Assembly (NCBI GenBank): GCA_916610825.1
Contig: OU744451.1
Location: 23,138,349-23,202,348, forward strand
Direction of reading: 5' to 3'
DNA length: 64,000 nucleotides
From: Haliclystus octoradiatus
Taxonomy: Eukaryota > Cnidaria > Staurozoa > Stauromedusae > Haliclystidae
The position numbers and the translations under genes were made by a program. Positions 48,801 through 58,958 of the stretch are shown here, one piece after another. How positions within the stretch are numbered: the first letter of the stretch is position 1; the number at the start of each line of letters is the position of its first letter. Under the pieces are notes generated by a model that was not told the origin of the DNA, searched no databases, and saw only the letters and a list, made by a program, of their open reading frames with translations.

Positions 48801-50853
48801 ATGACTCCTTTTATAAAGTTTTGGGTTGCTTGGCCATATTGGTTCTGTTGACGTATTCATGTTAGCAGCTAGGACAGGGAATGTGACGTTTTTTAAAAAT
48901 GGTATTAATCCTGTGATGCCATTATCAAACTCGTGATTTCCAAATGCCTGTCATGGAAAAAATTAGACCTTCCAATTTCAGATTTGAAAAAATAGCAAGA
49001 TTTCTGAAATTCTGTATTCTGGGGATAAAATATAGGGGCATCCCCGAAGGAGTGGCCCGATTCTCGGGGTCTGGGGGATGTACTTTGTCATGGATTCAAA
49101 TGGCCTGAAACGAAATTAATCTGTTGAACATTAATTAGATTCTCAAAGAAATTATACATAGAAAGTAGAGACATTTTCACAAGATTGGATTTTGCCGTGA
49201 GAAAGTGAGAGAAACCGTGAAGCCGTGAGATTCAATGTAAAGGCGTGAGACTCACGGCAAAGCCGTGAGAGTGAGACTTTGAAGGTCTGAAAGAATACAA
49301 AACAAATCAATATTAAAGTGGATAATTTTCTTTCCCAGTGTTTGCGGCTTAATTGTTTAGATGCGGAATACTATATGTCATTTATAATTTCGTGATCTTT
49401 TCGATGAACCCAAAAGAAAGACTACTAACTAGTAGGCTTTATATCAATTGCTTAAAACATCATAAAATTGTTGAAATAATTATGAATATCCAACACATAG
49501 AATTTTGAATAAAATTATAAAAATCCTATTGAGAAATTTATTGAATAAAAATATAACAATCATAGAGAGAATTTTGAACAAATATGTCAAATTCAGACAA
49601 ATCAAGTCAGTTTTCAGGGTTGACTGGCCTGCTGTTTACTTTGATGTGCCGAAATTTGATAGACTATTGTAAGTTTCATTTTCCTATCAAGATCATAATA
49701 AAAATAAGTCAGTTTACTTTCAACTTTCAACGCTCTTTTTGCCGATTATCCGATTCTGTCTATAGCTCTTGAAATTAATTATCAAAAGGTAAAAAATATT
49801 TTGTCAGGAATTGATAGTGCTAAAGACAATTGTCCATTATGGATCAATAAATATTTCCGCATTTCTTGCATAATTTATAGCATAAAATAAATGTTATTAA
49901 ATTAATAAATCACATAAATAAATAATATTGGTTCAGTGGGCGTTTAGAGACCAATAATTTTAATTTCTTTCTTATGTAATTTTACAATTTTGTAATGTTT
50001 TATGCCAGGCTGCACGTACAGTGCTTGTTAATTTAAAAATAAAACTACCCTGTGTTTGCATTTCAGTGCATGTAAATGTGTTATTTCAATTTACGTACTA
50101 TTGAAAAATATATCAAAATCAAAACAAACTATTTTTATTTCCATTATCATCTCATCCGATCATCTCCAGAATGACGTCACACGGTTTTTGCTGGTCTGCG
50201 TTACAGACCGCGATTCAATCACAAAAGAGTAGGCTTTTGCATGCTCACAGCAATTCCTTTACCCGCGTATTCCCTTATTCCGTAATCCGTGCATTAATTT
50301 ACAAACACGTGTTTCTGGTTTCAGATTACTGATCATATCCCTCTTCACATCCTCACACCACAGCAGGTAAAAATAAACAATGTAACAGAAAAAGTTGACG
50401 ACATTTACTGTATATATATATATATTCCATAACTCCATGAAACAATAGTTAATCCGTGAACCGCTAGAGTATAGACTTACAAACATCTTAAAAAGGATAA
50501 TTAATTGAATAAACTAATTGACTTACCATTGCATCGTAACCTAAACGATTCATAATTTCACTTGTTAAACTTCCTTTATAAATATTAAACCATAATGTTC
50601 CTTGGAATTGATCACCGCCATCTAATAACAATGTTGCAGTTGATGCTGATCTAATTTGATTGATTGCCGTTAGTCTTCGTGCTGCACCACCAAAACATTT
50701 ATTTTCAACTTTATCTGAAGCTTTACAACTACCTCCGTTTTTATTTGTTTCTTCAATTCTTGCGTGTACATCGTTTGTGTGCATAATTGTCAATTCATAT
50801 CCACTTGAAATACAGCAAATACAAGCTAATATTGTAAAAATATAAACCAACAT
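39846..50853 (-). CDS. NT5E: Ecto-5'-nucleotidase (CD73), complete, 8 exons
   Basis: This enzyme hydrolyses extracellular AMP to adenosine at the cell surface. Exons 5' to 3': 50527-50853, 48739-48947, 45534-45736, 45178-45440, 43271-43472, 42435-42590, 41942-42063, 39846-40118; the sum is 1755 bases, 584 residues plus stop, with every phase matching. A signal peptide (residues 1-18) precedes the metallophosphatase domain: HTNDVH, DGGDQFQG, GNHEFDNG, VGHAG and GGHSNTFLYTG carry the two-metal ligands. The C-terminal nucleotide-binding domain shows CNMGN, NAGGIR, LPFGNT and FVANGGDAY, where the stacking aromatic residues sit. The end is a spacer plus a 17-residue hydrophobic tail (SFVVIFLLGFLSTIIFI), the usual GPI-anchor signal. 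Human CD73 is 574 residues. Introns hold most of the local SINEs and MITEs. A perfect CRE site lies 221 bases before the start codon. Confidence 0.95.
40192..40300 (+). mobile_element. tRNA-derived SINE, family 1, 5' part
   Basis: Contains GGGTCTTGGGTTCATTCCCT (B-box) and TTGCTGGCGTCAGGAAAGG; the 3' half is missing. NT5E intron. Confidence 0.6.
40788..40964 (+). mobile_element. TA-type MITE, copy 7
   Basis: Same family, forward, in the last NT5E intron; TA on both sides, first bases mutated. Confidence 0.85.
41622..41795 (+). mobile_element. TA-type MITE, copy 8, degenerate, inside a SINE
   Basis: A worn copy that interrupts a tRNA-derived SINE: the SINE's AAACGCACACAAG segment is at 41593-41608 and its CATCTCGGTGGGAAA segment resumes at 41809. 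It therefore inserted after the SINE. Confidence 0.7.
42132..42297. mobile_element. Possible hAT-type MITE
   Basis: CAGGGATGCCACC at the left and GGTGCCACCCCTG at the right form weak inverted ends; flanks GTTTAAAA and GTTCGACA agree in five of eight bases. NT5E intron. Confidence 0.4.
43625..43975 (+). mobile_element. tRNA-derived SINE, family 2
   Basis: Worn A-box region (GCAGAACAACCGAACTTCAG), B-box GGTTCAAATCCC, then the family body and tail (GTAGGGCGTCACCGTCTACA). NT5E intron, about 430 bases from an inverted copy. Confidence 0.75.
44034..44070 (+). mobile_element. TA-type MITE fragment
   Basis: Only the central part (GGCCACTATAAACAGGTGAC, then TATATACAGGTT) remains, in an NT5E intron. 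Confidence 0.55.
44405..44762 (-). mobile_element. tRNA-derived SINE, family 2, best-preserved head
   Basis: On the minus strand: GGGGTGATTAGCTCAGTTGG (A-box), 45 bases later GGTTCCAATCC (B-box), then body and tail. The head cannot fold as a functional tRNA because no 3' acceptor strand pairs with its start. Confidence 0.8.
44833..44882. repeat. Tandem duplication of ~25 bp
   Basis: ATCTATACAATATATACATT occurs twice in a row with a short tail, in an NT5E intron. Confidence 0.7.
44886..45067 (+). mobile_element. hAT-type MITE, GGGTCCGACAAAAG family
   Basis: Same internal sequence (TATTGGTCAAACTTCAAC, CCAGAAGGCTGAACC) with worn ends, in an NT5E intron. Confidence 0.6.
46282..46454 (-). mobile_element. 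hAT-type MITE, GGGTCCGACAAAAG family, copy with clear target site
   Basis: Ends CAGTGTCCGACAAAAG and CTTTTGTCGGACCCTG, flanked by the 8-bp duplication ATTGACGC (46274-46281, 46455-46462). The interior has two AATTTTCTTCTGAATTT runs typical of this dispersed family. NT5E intron. Confidence 0.8.
47562..47738 (+). mobile_element. TA-type MITE, copy 9
   Basis: Well-preserved 177-base copy with TA on both sides in an NT5E intron. Confidence 0.88.
48141..48700 (+). mobile_element. tRNA-derived SINE, family 1, split by a ~400-bp insert
   Basis: The head (TAGTGAAGTGGTACAGG … GCAGGGCCTTGGGCT) lies at 48141-48200 and the body's end (ACCACCCCGGTAAAAG … GCTTGTGAATAAATGA) at 48645-48695. The unrelated sequence between includes CGCGGCGGACATATTCGCCG and is of unknown origin. 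NT5E intron. Confidence 0.55.
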
Positions 50854-52747
50854 CTCCGTTCACTTTAATGTGGAATTTACCTACTTGAGTTTAATAGTGA
50901 TATGTTTGATTTGTGATAAACTATGATTTGAGGAAAGTCTGTCGAACTGAAATGCTTTTCCGGGATGTAAAAGCCAATGGTTTATAACGTTTCCCGTAAC
51001 AAAAGCGCCAAACACTACGTCACACTTGACAATCAGAATAATGACAATAGTTGTCAAATCGTCATCACGTTGATGACGTCACGATACAGCACTTCCTCTT
51101 TTTACCAGAAAATATAATTCTTTCTCATCTGCTTGTATTTTGTTTGATGTTTAAAATTAAATATTTGCAAGTTTACATTGTATTTCCATTATAAAACGGT
51201 CAGAACACCTGAACTGTAAGTATATCTTGCTTGACTGTGGGGTTTTAGTTTAAACTTTCACCTTTTATCTTGATAAAACTATTTTTAAAGTTTTTCCTAT
51301 GCATGAAGGAAGTCCATGAAGTGAATATGATGAGGGGTTTATTACAAATATTTAAATATTTGGGTCTTAAAACATTTTTGGGGAATACATTTTTGATTAT
51401 TGTACTATAGTTGGCGGCGTGCAGCGTTTGATAAATTGCTGTTATTTGATAAATTGTTGATCTTTCAACTTTAACTCCATTCATTCATTCGTACAAAGTT
51501 GCCCCAGATGACGTGATTAATTATAACGACACGTAATGACCATAATACACGCACGCACTTCCATTACATCAAATTTCTATTGTTCAACTCATCTTGCGTA
51601 TTTATGTATTGTGACTATTGTCTTCTATTTTCTAATGATAGTAGTTTCTAATTTCAGTTCGCCGGACAGACTGCGGACAGACTGATGGACAAACTGCGGA
51701 CAGACTTTTCTTTTCTTTCACAGATTAATGTCAATACAAAGTAAAATTCTGGCTAAGCCGCTAATACGTAGATACTATTACGCTCTGAAGTAATATTATG
51801 TGCATCAATTCATCAATGGCATTCTAAGGCAATATAGAACAGAACTTTTCATAACCAAAATGTTCATATTCTAAAGCACCGAAATTACATAGATATCAAA
51901 ATCAATAATTAAAATTCAATGTATATACAAAGTGGGGTCAAAATATTATCGAGGGATATGAAATAAAACTACAGGTGCTAAATTAAAATTTGTTATATAT
52001 TTACAAATAAAAATGTCATGTAAAGTCTATTAATTTAGGAAGATGTGCCTTTAGTAAACGGATTTAAAATTGTCTAACAATGGGACACAATGAATTTGTT
52101 CTTGTAAAGCATTCCATTGGTGCAGCGTTTATAAAAGAACAACATGCAGACTTCAGTTTTGGTTCGATCGTGGGGTTCGATTTGGAGATAGTATTATCCC
52201 CTTACTAGTTCTCAGAGAGTAATGACCCAACTTATAGCCCGGTTATGCTACTTATAATTCTTCCTGTATGAGACTTTCGTATTATACTTTTGAAGATGGT
52301 GGATATATAATGTAATATGATGGTCATATGCCAACGCTCACTTTTGTCTGTAACATAGTTGCGCCTGTGACTGGTTCATAATTGATTCTGGTGATAACTG
52401 GTTCGCTACTATTGTAAACGATGGTAGATTAAGATAAATCGTTACTAGAAAATACACATAGACGAGACAGTGATGAATCGTTGTTCTAATGACTGTAGGC
52501 ACAGGACTGTTATTTGATAATGTTATAATACTGTAAGTGAATTCAATTATTAAATATTGGAATACATGATTGAGAGGCTGATAAGAGGCTAACATCTTAT
52601 ACGCTACACTATCATCCTCATTGCAGCATGATCGATCGAGTCACTCACGTTGATGGGTTCAGCGGAAAACTGGACACATACGTCATACACAGCCTTTATT
52701 CGGATTTATATATACCACGCCGGGTAGTTATTTGATCTAAGATTATA
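50854..52747. other. NT5E upstream region
   Basis: Contains the NT5E promoter with a CRE. GACAGACTG-type repeats lie at 51665-51710. No further gene recognised. Confidence 0.35.
51074..51081. promoter_or_regulatory. Palindromic CRE (TGACGTCA) upstream of NT5E
   Basis: A perfect CRE octamer lies 221 bases upstream of the NT5E start codon, within a stretch that also has a second partial site (ACGTCA at about 51018). The mammalian CD73 promoter has a cAMP-responsive CRE. Function here is inferred from position only. Confidence 0.4.
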
Positions 52748-52755
52748 TATAAAGC

Positions 52756-54504
52756 CAGGCGCGGATCCAAGGGGGGGCAAAAGGTGCTTGAGCACCAGTC
52801 AGATTTTCAAAGCTGTGATGTTGCCGCAATGACGTAATTTGATATTGCCATAGAAACGGAAGGATTTAAGTTATTTTTGCGTTTGCCATATTTTGCTGCT
52901 GATAGCAGTCCCGAACTCTCTCAGTGAACGATTTCATTGGGTCAATGATTCAAAGCAATCTTCCAATCAGCAACAAGGGCTGAGCACCCCTGGAAATCTA
53001 AAAGCCAATCGTATGTCGTCTTTGAGCACCAGTCAGAACAATCAACATTCCATTCTCGCTTTCGCCCAATCGTTTCAACCAATCATATTCTCTAAATTAG
53101 GAATCTCAGGAATTTGAGCACCAGTGAGCACCAGTGAGCACCTTCATTGCTATTTTTAGTGCTAGAATTAGAATGACGTCAAGTAATCAAGTACAATACA
53201 AAGTCCGACTGTGTTGTTCTCAACTTCGTGTTAACTTATCAAGTCTAATCAAGTCAAGTTGTTATGCCTTCAACTTTTGCAACTTTTGTCTAGGAAAGCT
53301 TAACATTATCTTGCTGCGCTATTACAGAATCTGCTCTATATTGACAATTTAACATGTAATTTAAAGAAGAAAGTTCCAGTCGACAAAAGCTAGCAGACTT
53401 ATTTTGAACACGACAAAAGATTGAAGACTTATTATCAACCTTTCAATGTAAAAAAATCAGCACAAGGAAACAAGAAGTTTGAGAAATGTAAATAAAATTC
53501 GCAGAATTGCAAGAAGAACTCATTTTCCTATCAAAAATTGGAAGCGCTATTGCATGCATTATCACAAGAGGTTAGTAGATAAGTTAGTAGTCTTTATTTT
53601 GGCTTTAAATTCACTGGTTTCAATATTTTATTGTAGCCGACTACCGTATGTTTGAGATCTGTATTTACATATTTTGGTTGTGGATCCTCTTCTCGTTTCC
53701 AACAAAGGTCTATAAGGCCAGATAAATAGGCCTACTTCTACAGGCCTAATAAATTATTTTATCATTATGTCCATTTAGTTTCGGCACACATATTCAGATG
53801 ATCTTACGATAACACATTGACATAATTCCAGCCTGAATGAATAATGATTGGCTGCAAACCCTTCCATTTGCGCCGCTGTCGCCTGTTGGTAGACCCAGCT
53901 CAGGGTAGGCTTGATGTCTTTCTGATGTCTAGTGACAGGGAAAATACATCTATTTTCCATTCCTTTTTTGTAGAACGTCTATTGATGTTGACGGATTGCC
54001 CCTATAATTCATTTGTGTACAGGCATTCAAAACCTTTTACAACTGGATGTAATAATTACAATTTTAAACATCAGAAGATTTATATAACTTTTTGTTTTAC
54101 AATAATAACTACTGATTATGATGTCTAAATAGTTTATTTGAATTTAAGTAGTTGTTAATTATTTCGCATTTAAAACGTTTTATTCATAATGTATACTGTA
54201 TAGCCTGTCTGAGTGCATGAATATCTAATTAAGCACAAGGTGAATAAAATACATTTTTAATTTTTTCTGTGTTTTTTATTGTGTTTATTTATTTGATGGT
54301 GTAATATTTGATCATCTAAGCTTTATAATTACGTTGAAATATTGCTGATGGAGTTACGAAAGTGGTGTCACAGCCCTTCAATAGCTTTTGAATACCAAAA
54401 TTTTTCCGGGGGGGCATGCCCCCGGACCCCCCTAGATGAAGGGGCTTAGCCCCTTTATTGTCCCCTTTCAGCACCAGTCAGATTTTCAGCTGGATCCGCC
54501 CCTG
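52756..54504. mobile_element. Non-autonomous hAT element, 1749 bp
   Basis: Ends CAGGCGCGGATCCA and TGGATCCGCCCCTG, flanked by the perfect 8-bp duplication TATAAAGC (52748-52755, 54505-54512). The subterminal GAGCACCAGTCAGATTTTC is also inverted at both ends and repeated inside near 53020 and 53115. No hAT transposase or its RW and C-terminal dimerisation motifs were recognised in the short open frames. Confidence 0.85.
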
Positions 54505-54514
54505 TATAAAGCAA

Positions 54515-54774
54515 CTCGGGGGGTAACTCCAGCTCTTCAGGGACGGGGTGCCACTTTGGAAGAAGGTAAAGTACCCAAAAATTTCCAAACATTCAAAAAT
54601 TCTTGAAAAGTCAAAAATAGCATACCCAAAAGTCAAAAATAGCATACCCAAAAGCTCCAAAATTTGAAATTTCATACCCAAAAAGTTTTTTCTCAGCTGG
54701 AATATGGACCCCAAAAAAGTAGCACGTCCCTGTATAGCCGTCATAGTGGAGTTACCCCCCCCCCCCCCCCCGTG
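54515..54774. mobile_element. Second MITE adjacent to the hAT element
   Basis: Inverted ends CTCGGGGGGTAACTCCA and TGGAGTTAC-C17-GTG; an 8-bp duplication TAAAGCAA (54507-54514, 54775-54782) overlaps the hAT target site. The interior has three ATACCCAAAA units. A run of 17 C lies at 54755-54771. Confidence 0.65.
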
Positions 54775-54776
54775 TA

Positions 54777-54927
54777 AAGCAAGGATGCTTCGTTAATTCT
54801 ATTTGTGTCATTTGTTATCGAGCATTTAACAGGACAATTTTCATTAACATAAGTAAATGGTCAAGTCCTCCAGCGTAAATTATATGATTCTTCTTCAATT
54901 AGATTATAATTCAAGAGTCTTCTTTTG
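54777..54927 (-). pseudogene. Fucosyltransferase fragment, upstream of copy 1
   Basis: About 150 bases on the minus strand match codons about 65-115 of the two intact fucosyltransferases almost base for base (RRLLNYNLIEEESYNLRWRT). A Trp codon after RWRT is TGA here, so the fragment is dead. The left edge is cut at the insertion site of two transposons; the right edge ends abruptly after TCTTTTG. It lies opposite in orientation to the gene that follows. Confidence 0.85.
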
Positions 54928-55166
54928 ATATATCTGGATATATCTGGAAGCTATATATCAACGTTGTATTGTATAGTGAGCAGCGGTCAGCTGTTTAAAG
55001 AAATGATATGTCATAGTTAACAAGTCTTTATTTATGTTTCCATAAATTAACAATAAAATATCAGACCCAGTTAAGCAATAAATAAACAAAGCTGTTTGTC
55101 TTAATTTCAAATGGATTTCTCTCAGTTTTTACTCAAAAACAAATCATATACGGTATACACAGAAAG

Positions 55167-56378
55167 ATGGCGATAATTAAAAAATGGAATTTCAAACTTC
55201 GAGATCGTCCTACCTTGATTGGTGTGTTTATTTTTGGTATTTTTGTAATATGTACTGAGTATTGGTTAACTATTACAGATCAAGGAAATTTTAAATGGAG
55301 TTTAAGATGGATTAATAAATATATTTACGGTGAAGAAACCTTGATTTTACTTTGGAGCAAAAGAAGACTCTTGAATTATAATCTAATTGAAGAAGAATCA
55401 TATAATTTACGCTGGAGGACTTGGCCATTCACTTATGTTAGTGAAAATTGTCCTGTTAAATGCACGATAACAAATGACACAAATAGAATTAACGAAGCAT
55501 CCTTGCTTGTATTCCACACAGGGAAATTTGACATCGACGTCTGGCCTCCAGAAAATTTAAAAATTCCATGGCTTCTACAAGGCAATGAAAATCCAATTCA
55601 CGCACCTATGTTGTCAAATGAATTATTCATGAGGAATTTTAGTTTATCAATGAGTTATCATCTTGAATCAGATTTTCCATCACCTATTAATTATTTACCA
55701 AGTTTACAACCTCCATTAAATTTTGAAGATAAATTTCCTGAACCTTTGGCAGTTTTTAGTCATTGTGAAACTGTTCGAACTGAATATCAAAAAGAATTAA
55801 TGAAATATATCAATATACATTCATATGGAAAATGTTTGAATAATAAAAATAATTTAGTTAATATTTCACATATAAATGATGATGGTTTTAGAGATTTTAA
55901 ATCAGAAAAAGTAGAATTAAGTAAAAAATATCGTTTTTCATTAGTATTTTTTAACCAAGACTGTGATTATTTTGTCGATGATCGTATCACGCATGCGTTA
56001 GATGCTGGTTCTGTACCCATTGTCATGGGAACAAAAACGATTGATGAATTCTTACCTGGAAATTTAATTAATTCATACATAAATGTTAGAGATTTTGAAT
56101 CACCAAAAGAATTAGCTAATTATTTACATTATTTAAATAGCAATGAAACTGCTTATAAAGAATATTTGAAGTGGAAAGTTGATGGAATAGGTGATGTTTA
56201 CAACACAACGATTGGTCGATGGTGGTCACATGAGCATTCCATATTTTGTCAAGTTTGTATGTATTTAGACAAGAATAAAGGGCACATTGAAAATAAGACA
56301 TTGAAGCCTAGTTTTTGTCAAAAACGAAAGTTAAATGATTGGTTTGAGGTTACAGCAAAGCTTAACCAGACTGTATAA
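55167..56378 (+). CDS. GT10 alpha-1,3-fucosyltransferase, copy 1
   Basis: A single-exon, 403-residue type II Golgi glycosyltransferase of family GT10, which moves fucose from GDP-fucose to N-acetylglucosamine or related acceptors. A short cytosolic tail (KKWNFKLRDRP) precedes the membrane anchor at about 16-36 (TLIGVFIFGIFVICTEYWL). The family's N-terminal motif is seen in IPWLLQGNENP and FSLSMSYHLESDFPSP. The GDP-fucose site follows: YRFSLVFFNQDCDYFVDDRI, THALDAGSVPIVMG and FESPKELANYLHYL. There are several N-glycosylation sequons. It is nearly identical to the minus-strand copy at 61915-63150; the similarity reaches about 140 bases upstream of the start. This copy stops six codons earlier (…NQTV). 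A truncated, broken third copy lies just upstream in opposite orientation. Acceptor specificity cannot be read from the sequence. Confidence 0.92.
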   Translation: MAIIKKWNFKLRDRPTLIGVFIFGIFVICTEYWLTITDQGNFKWSLRWINKYIYGEETLILLWSKRRLLNYNLIEEESYNLRWRTWPFTYVSENCPVKCTITNDTNRINEASLLVFHTGKFDIDVWPPENLKIPWLLQGNENPIHAPMLSNELFMRNFSLSMSYHLESDFPSPINYLPSLQPPLNFEDKFPEPLAVFSHCETVRTEYQKELMKYINIHSYGKCLNNKNNLVNISHINDDGFRDFKSEKVELSKKYRFSLVFFNQDCDYFVDDRITHALDAGSVPIVMGTKTIDEFLPGNLINSYINVRDFESPKELANYLHYLNSNETAYKEYLKWKVDGIGDVYNTTIGRWWSHEHSIFCQVCMYLDKNKGHIENKTLKPSFCQKRKLNDWFEVTAKLNQTV

Positions 56379-56471
56379 CTGTAAAGTATGGAATATAAAT
56401 AGATTATAAAAAGCGTATTTATTGAGATATGTTGTTAAATTGGTTGTTTATTATAATTTAGAATGAGAGTC

Positions 56472-58953
56472 TGTTACGTACAGCTTAACTGTATGTAACC
56501 TGAGTAAGTGTAACCTGATATGAGCGTGACTGCTATTATCGAATATGTATGTAACCTATGTTTTAGTTTTATTCCCCTCGTGGCAACTGTACGAACATGT
56601 TGTATTGAAGTCTTAATTATATACTATCAATCTATCAGCTTGATTGTGACATGGTGTCAGATGTTAAATTTATTATATTACTACAAGTTATTTTATATTT
56701 TCCATTATACTTTAATTACTAACTGTTAAAACCAGCGTTAGCCAAAATGGCACAATATCAACAGCCAGCGAAATTTTCATTTAAACCGGCCGATTGGGAA
56801 GATTGGTTAGATGATTTTAACCGGTTCAGAAGAATTTCGTTTCTTGATAAACAAGTTGGTGAAAATCAACGAGATGCTTTAATTTACTGCATGGGTGGCA
56901 GAGAAGCTTCAAAGATTTTTAAAACGTTATCGTTGGATGCTAAAATAAAGCCAGATGACGCAGACGAATATTATAAAGAAATCAGTGAGAAATTTACAGG
57001 ATATTTCATCCCTAAACGAAACATAATACATGAACGGGCGATTTTTAACGAAAGGAGACAAAACCAAGGGGAATCCGTTGAAGAATATATTCGGTCATTA
57101 CAAGAATTAGTTATTCATTGTTCGTATATCGACGCAGATGACCACGTGCGTGATCGTCTTGTTCTTGGTCTGAAAGACAAACAAATCAAGCAAAAATTAC
57201 AGCTTACCAGTGGATTAACTTTGGCCAAAGCTATTGATATCTCAAGACAAACAGAGATGATTAAAATGCAAATTAAACAACAATCGCGAATGAATGAAGA
57301 TGATGATAGCGTGTCGAGCGTGAATGAAGAGTTGAGTGTTCAAGAGTTGCGGTCAAACAAAGGTCGATATCAGAGGAATTGGTCGTCAACAGCAACACGA
57401 ACAACGCGTCAAAATCAAGATTGCAGCCAATGTGGATATCAACACGAGCAAGATCGATGTCCTGCAAAAGGAAAGAGTTGCAACAAATGTAAGCGACCAG
57501 GACATTTTGCAAAAATGTGTCGTTCAAAGAATATCAGGGAAATAGTAGAAGTTGAGACAGACGAGGATAGCAATGATGAATTTTATTTGGATTCCATTAC
57601 ATACAACAAAGCCAATGCGGAACCATGGAATATAAACATGAAGATAAATATGAAAGATATAGAATTTAAATTGGATACTGGTGCAGACGTTACAGTTATT
57701 ACAGAGAGCACTTGGAAAAGTTTATATCCGAAACCTGAACTTGCAGCCGTAAGTAAACACCTGTCATCGCCTGGCGGGGCAGTTCGTTGTGTTGGTAAGT
57801 TTACAACTAAGTTATGTCACGGTTCAACGTTTGAGAACTGTGAGATATATGTAATCCGTGGAACGAAAAACAATTTGTTAGGACGAAATGAACTCATTAC
57901 ATTTAATCTAATTAAACGCATTGACAATATTGAAAATAATATATTTGCATCTTTTGGTAAAATGATTACAACACCAGTAAAAATCACCCTTAAGGATGGT
58001 GCTACTCCTTCTTGCGTGACAGCTCCACGTAGAGTACCGTTTCCTATTTTGCCTGAAGTTAAGAAAAAAGAACGTTGGAAAGAAAAACAACATAGAAATA
58101 CAACACATAGTACAACAGGTGTTGCACCAGCTGTAGCGCTGATGGGACGAAATCTTCAGACGAAATTGCCAGTTCTACCATCAACTCTCATACCAAAATC
58201 ACCAGTGGATAGACAGATGAGGAAAAATGATATTCAACAAAAAGAAAGGTACAAGAAAAATTATGACTCTCGAAATGGAGCACGAGATTTACCGGTATTA
58301 AAAGTAAATGATTACGTACGTATACTCGTATTGGGAAGGATAACAAATGGAGTGAAAAAGGGAAAATTATTGCTGCTAATAAGTCAAGAAGATCATACTT
58401 AATTAAATTCAATGGAGCAATATACCGGAGGAATCGGCAACATCTAAAGTTAGTACCAAGTATTACTACTGATGAAGAAGATCATGATCTAGAAGTAGCC
58501 GATGATACTAACGATAATGATGTATTGCAAAATAATGGGAGAAATGGTGATTCAAATGGTGATACAGCTACAAGAAAGAGTGGTAGAGTGGTTAGACCAC
58601 CAAATAGATTTATTCCAGATTGATTAGAAAATAAATAACGTTAATTCTTAACAATCAAACAATGATCTCACAGTTTTATCATAATCATAAATTACCAAGG
58701 ACTTTAATAAGGAACTTTAATAATCAATAAATAGAATCTTACAGTTATTAATTATGTTTTAAGGGAAGGGAGATGTTACGTACAGCTTAACTGTATGTAA
58801 CCTGAGTAAGTGTAACCTGATATGAGCGTGACTGCTATTATCGAATATGTATGTAACCTATGTTTTAGTTTTATTCCCCTCGTGGCAACTGTACGAACAT
58901 GTTGTATTGAAGTCTTAATTATATACTATCAATCTATCAGCTTGATTGTGACA
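56472..58953 (+). mobile_element. Internally deleted Ty3/gypsy-type LTR retrotransposon
   Basis: Two 180-bp LTRs (56472-56651 and 58774-58953) that I read as identical, starting TGTTACG and ending GTGACA. A 5-bp duplication GAGTC flanks the element (56467-56471, 58954-58958). A primer-binding-like TGGTGTCAGA begins right after the 5' LTR and a polypurine tract AAGGGAAGGGAGA (58761-58773) precedes the 3' LTR. Total 2.48 kb, about half of a full element: reverse transcriptase, RNase H and most of integrase are missing. Identical LTRs mean a recent insertion. It lies 93 bases past the stop of fucosyltransferase copy 1. Confidence 0.93.
56747..58402 (+). CDS. Gag-protease with fused integrase tail, deleted pol
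   Basis: The 551-residue frame of the LTR element. Residues 1-180 are a retrotransposon Gag region (FSFKPADWEDW, EYIRSLQELV). Two zinc knuckles follow at about 225-262 (one atypical CX2CX3HX4C, one CX2CX4HX4C). A retropepsin begins near 300 with LDTGADVTVI. Just after the first residues typical of the reverse transcriptase start (PRRVPFPILPEVKKK) the frame jumps to an integrase C-terminal segment (NTTHSTTGVAPA), so about 3 kb of pol is deleted near 58060-58075. The frame then shifts near 58325 and the natural pol tail (to about 58623, GRVVRPPNRF) is read in another frame. The product could be an unusual but functional Gag-PR; it cannot reverse transcribe or integrate by itself. Confidence 0.88.
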   Translation: MAQYQQPAKFSFKPADWEDWLDDFNRFRRISFLDKQVGENQRDALIYCMGGREASKIFKTLSLDAKIKPDDADEYYKEISEKFTGYFIPKRNIIHERAIFNERRQNQGESVEEYIRSLQELVIHCSYIDADDHVRDRLVLGLKDKQIKQKLQLTSGLTLAKAIDISRQTEMIKMQIKQQSRMNEDDDSVSSVNEELSVQELRSNKGRYQRNWSSTATRTTRQNQDCSQCGYQHEQDRCPAKGKSCNKCKRPGHFAKMCRSKNIREIVEVETDEDSNDEFYLDSITYNKANAEPWNINMKINMKDIEFKLDTGADVTVITESTWKSLYPKPELAAVSKHLSSPGGAVRCVGKFTTKLCHGSTFENCEIYVIRGTKNNLLGRNELITFNLIKRIDNIENNIFASFGKMITTPVKITLKDGATPSCVTAPRRVPFPILPEVKKKERWKEKQHRNTTHSTTGVAPAVALMGRNLQTKLPVLPSTLIPKSPVDRQMRKNDIQQKERYKKNYDSRNGARDLPVLKVNDYVRILVLGRITNGVKKGKLLLLISQEDHT

Positions 58954-58958
58954 GAGTC

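Noticed and set aside
52893..53352. Transposase remnants in the hAT element
   Set aside because: Two 72-74-codon frames lack any recognisable hAT motif.
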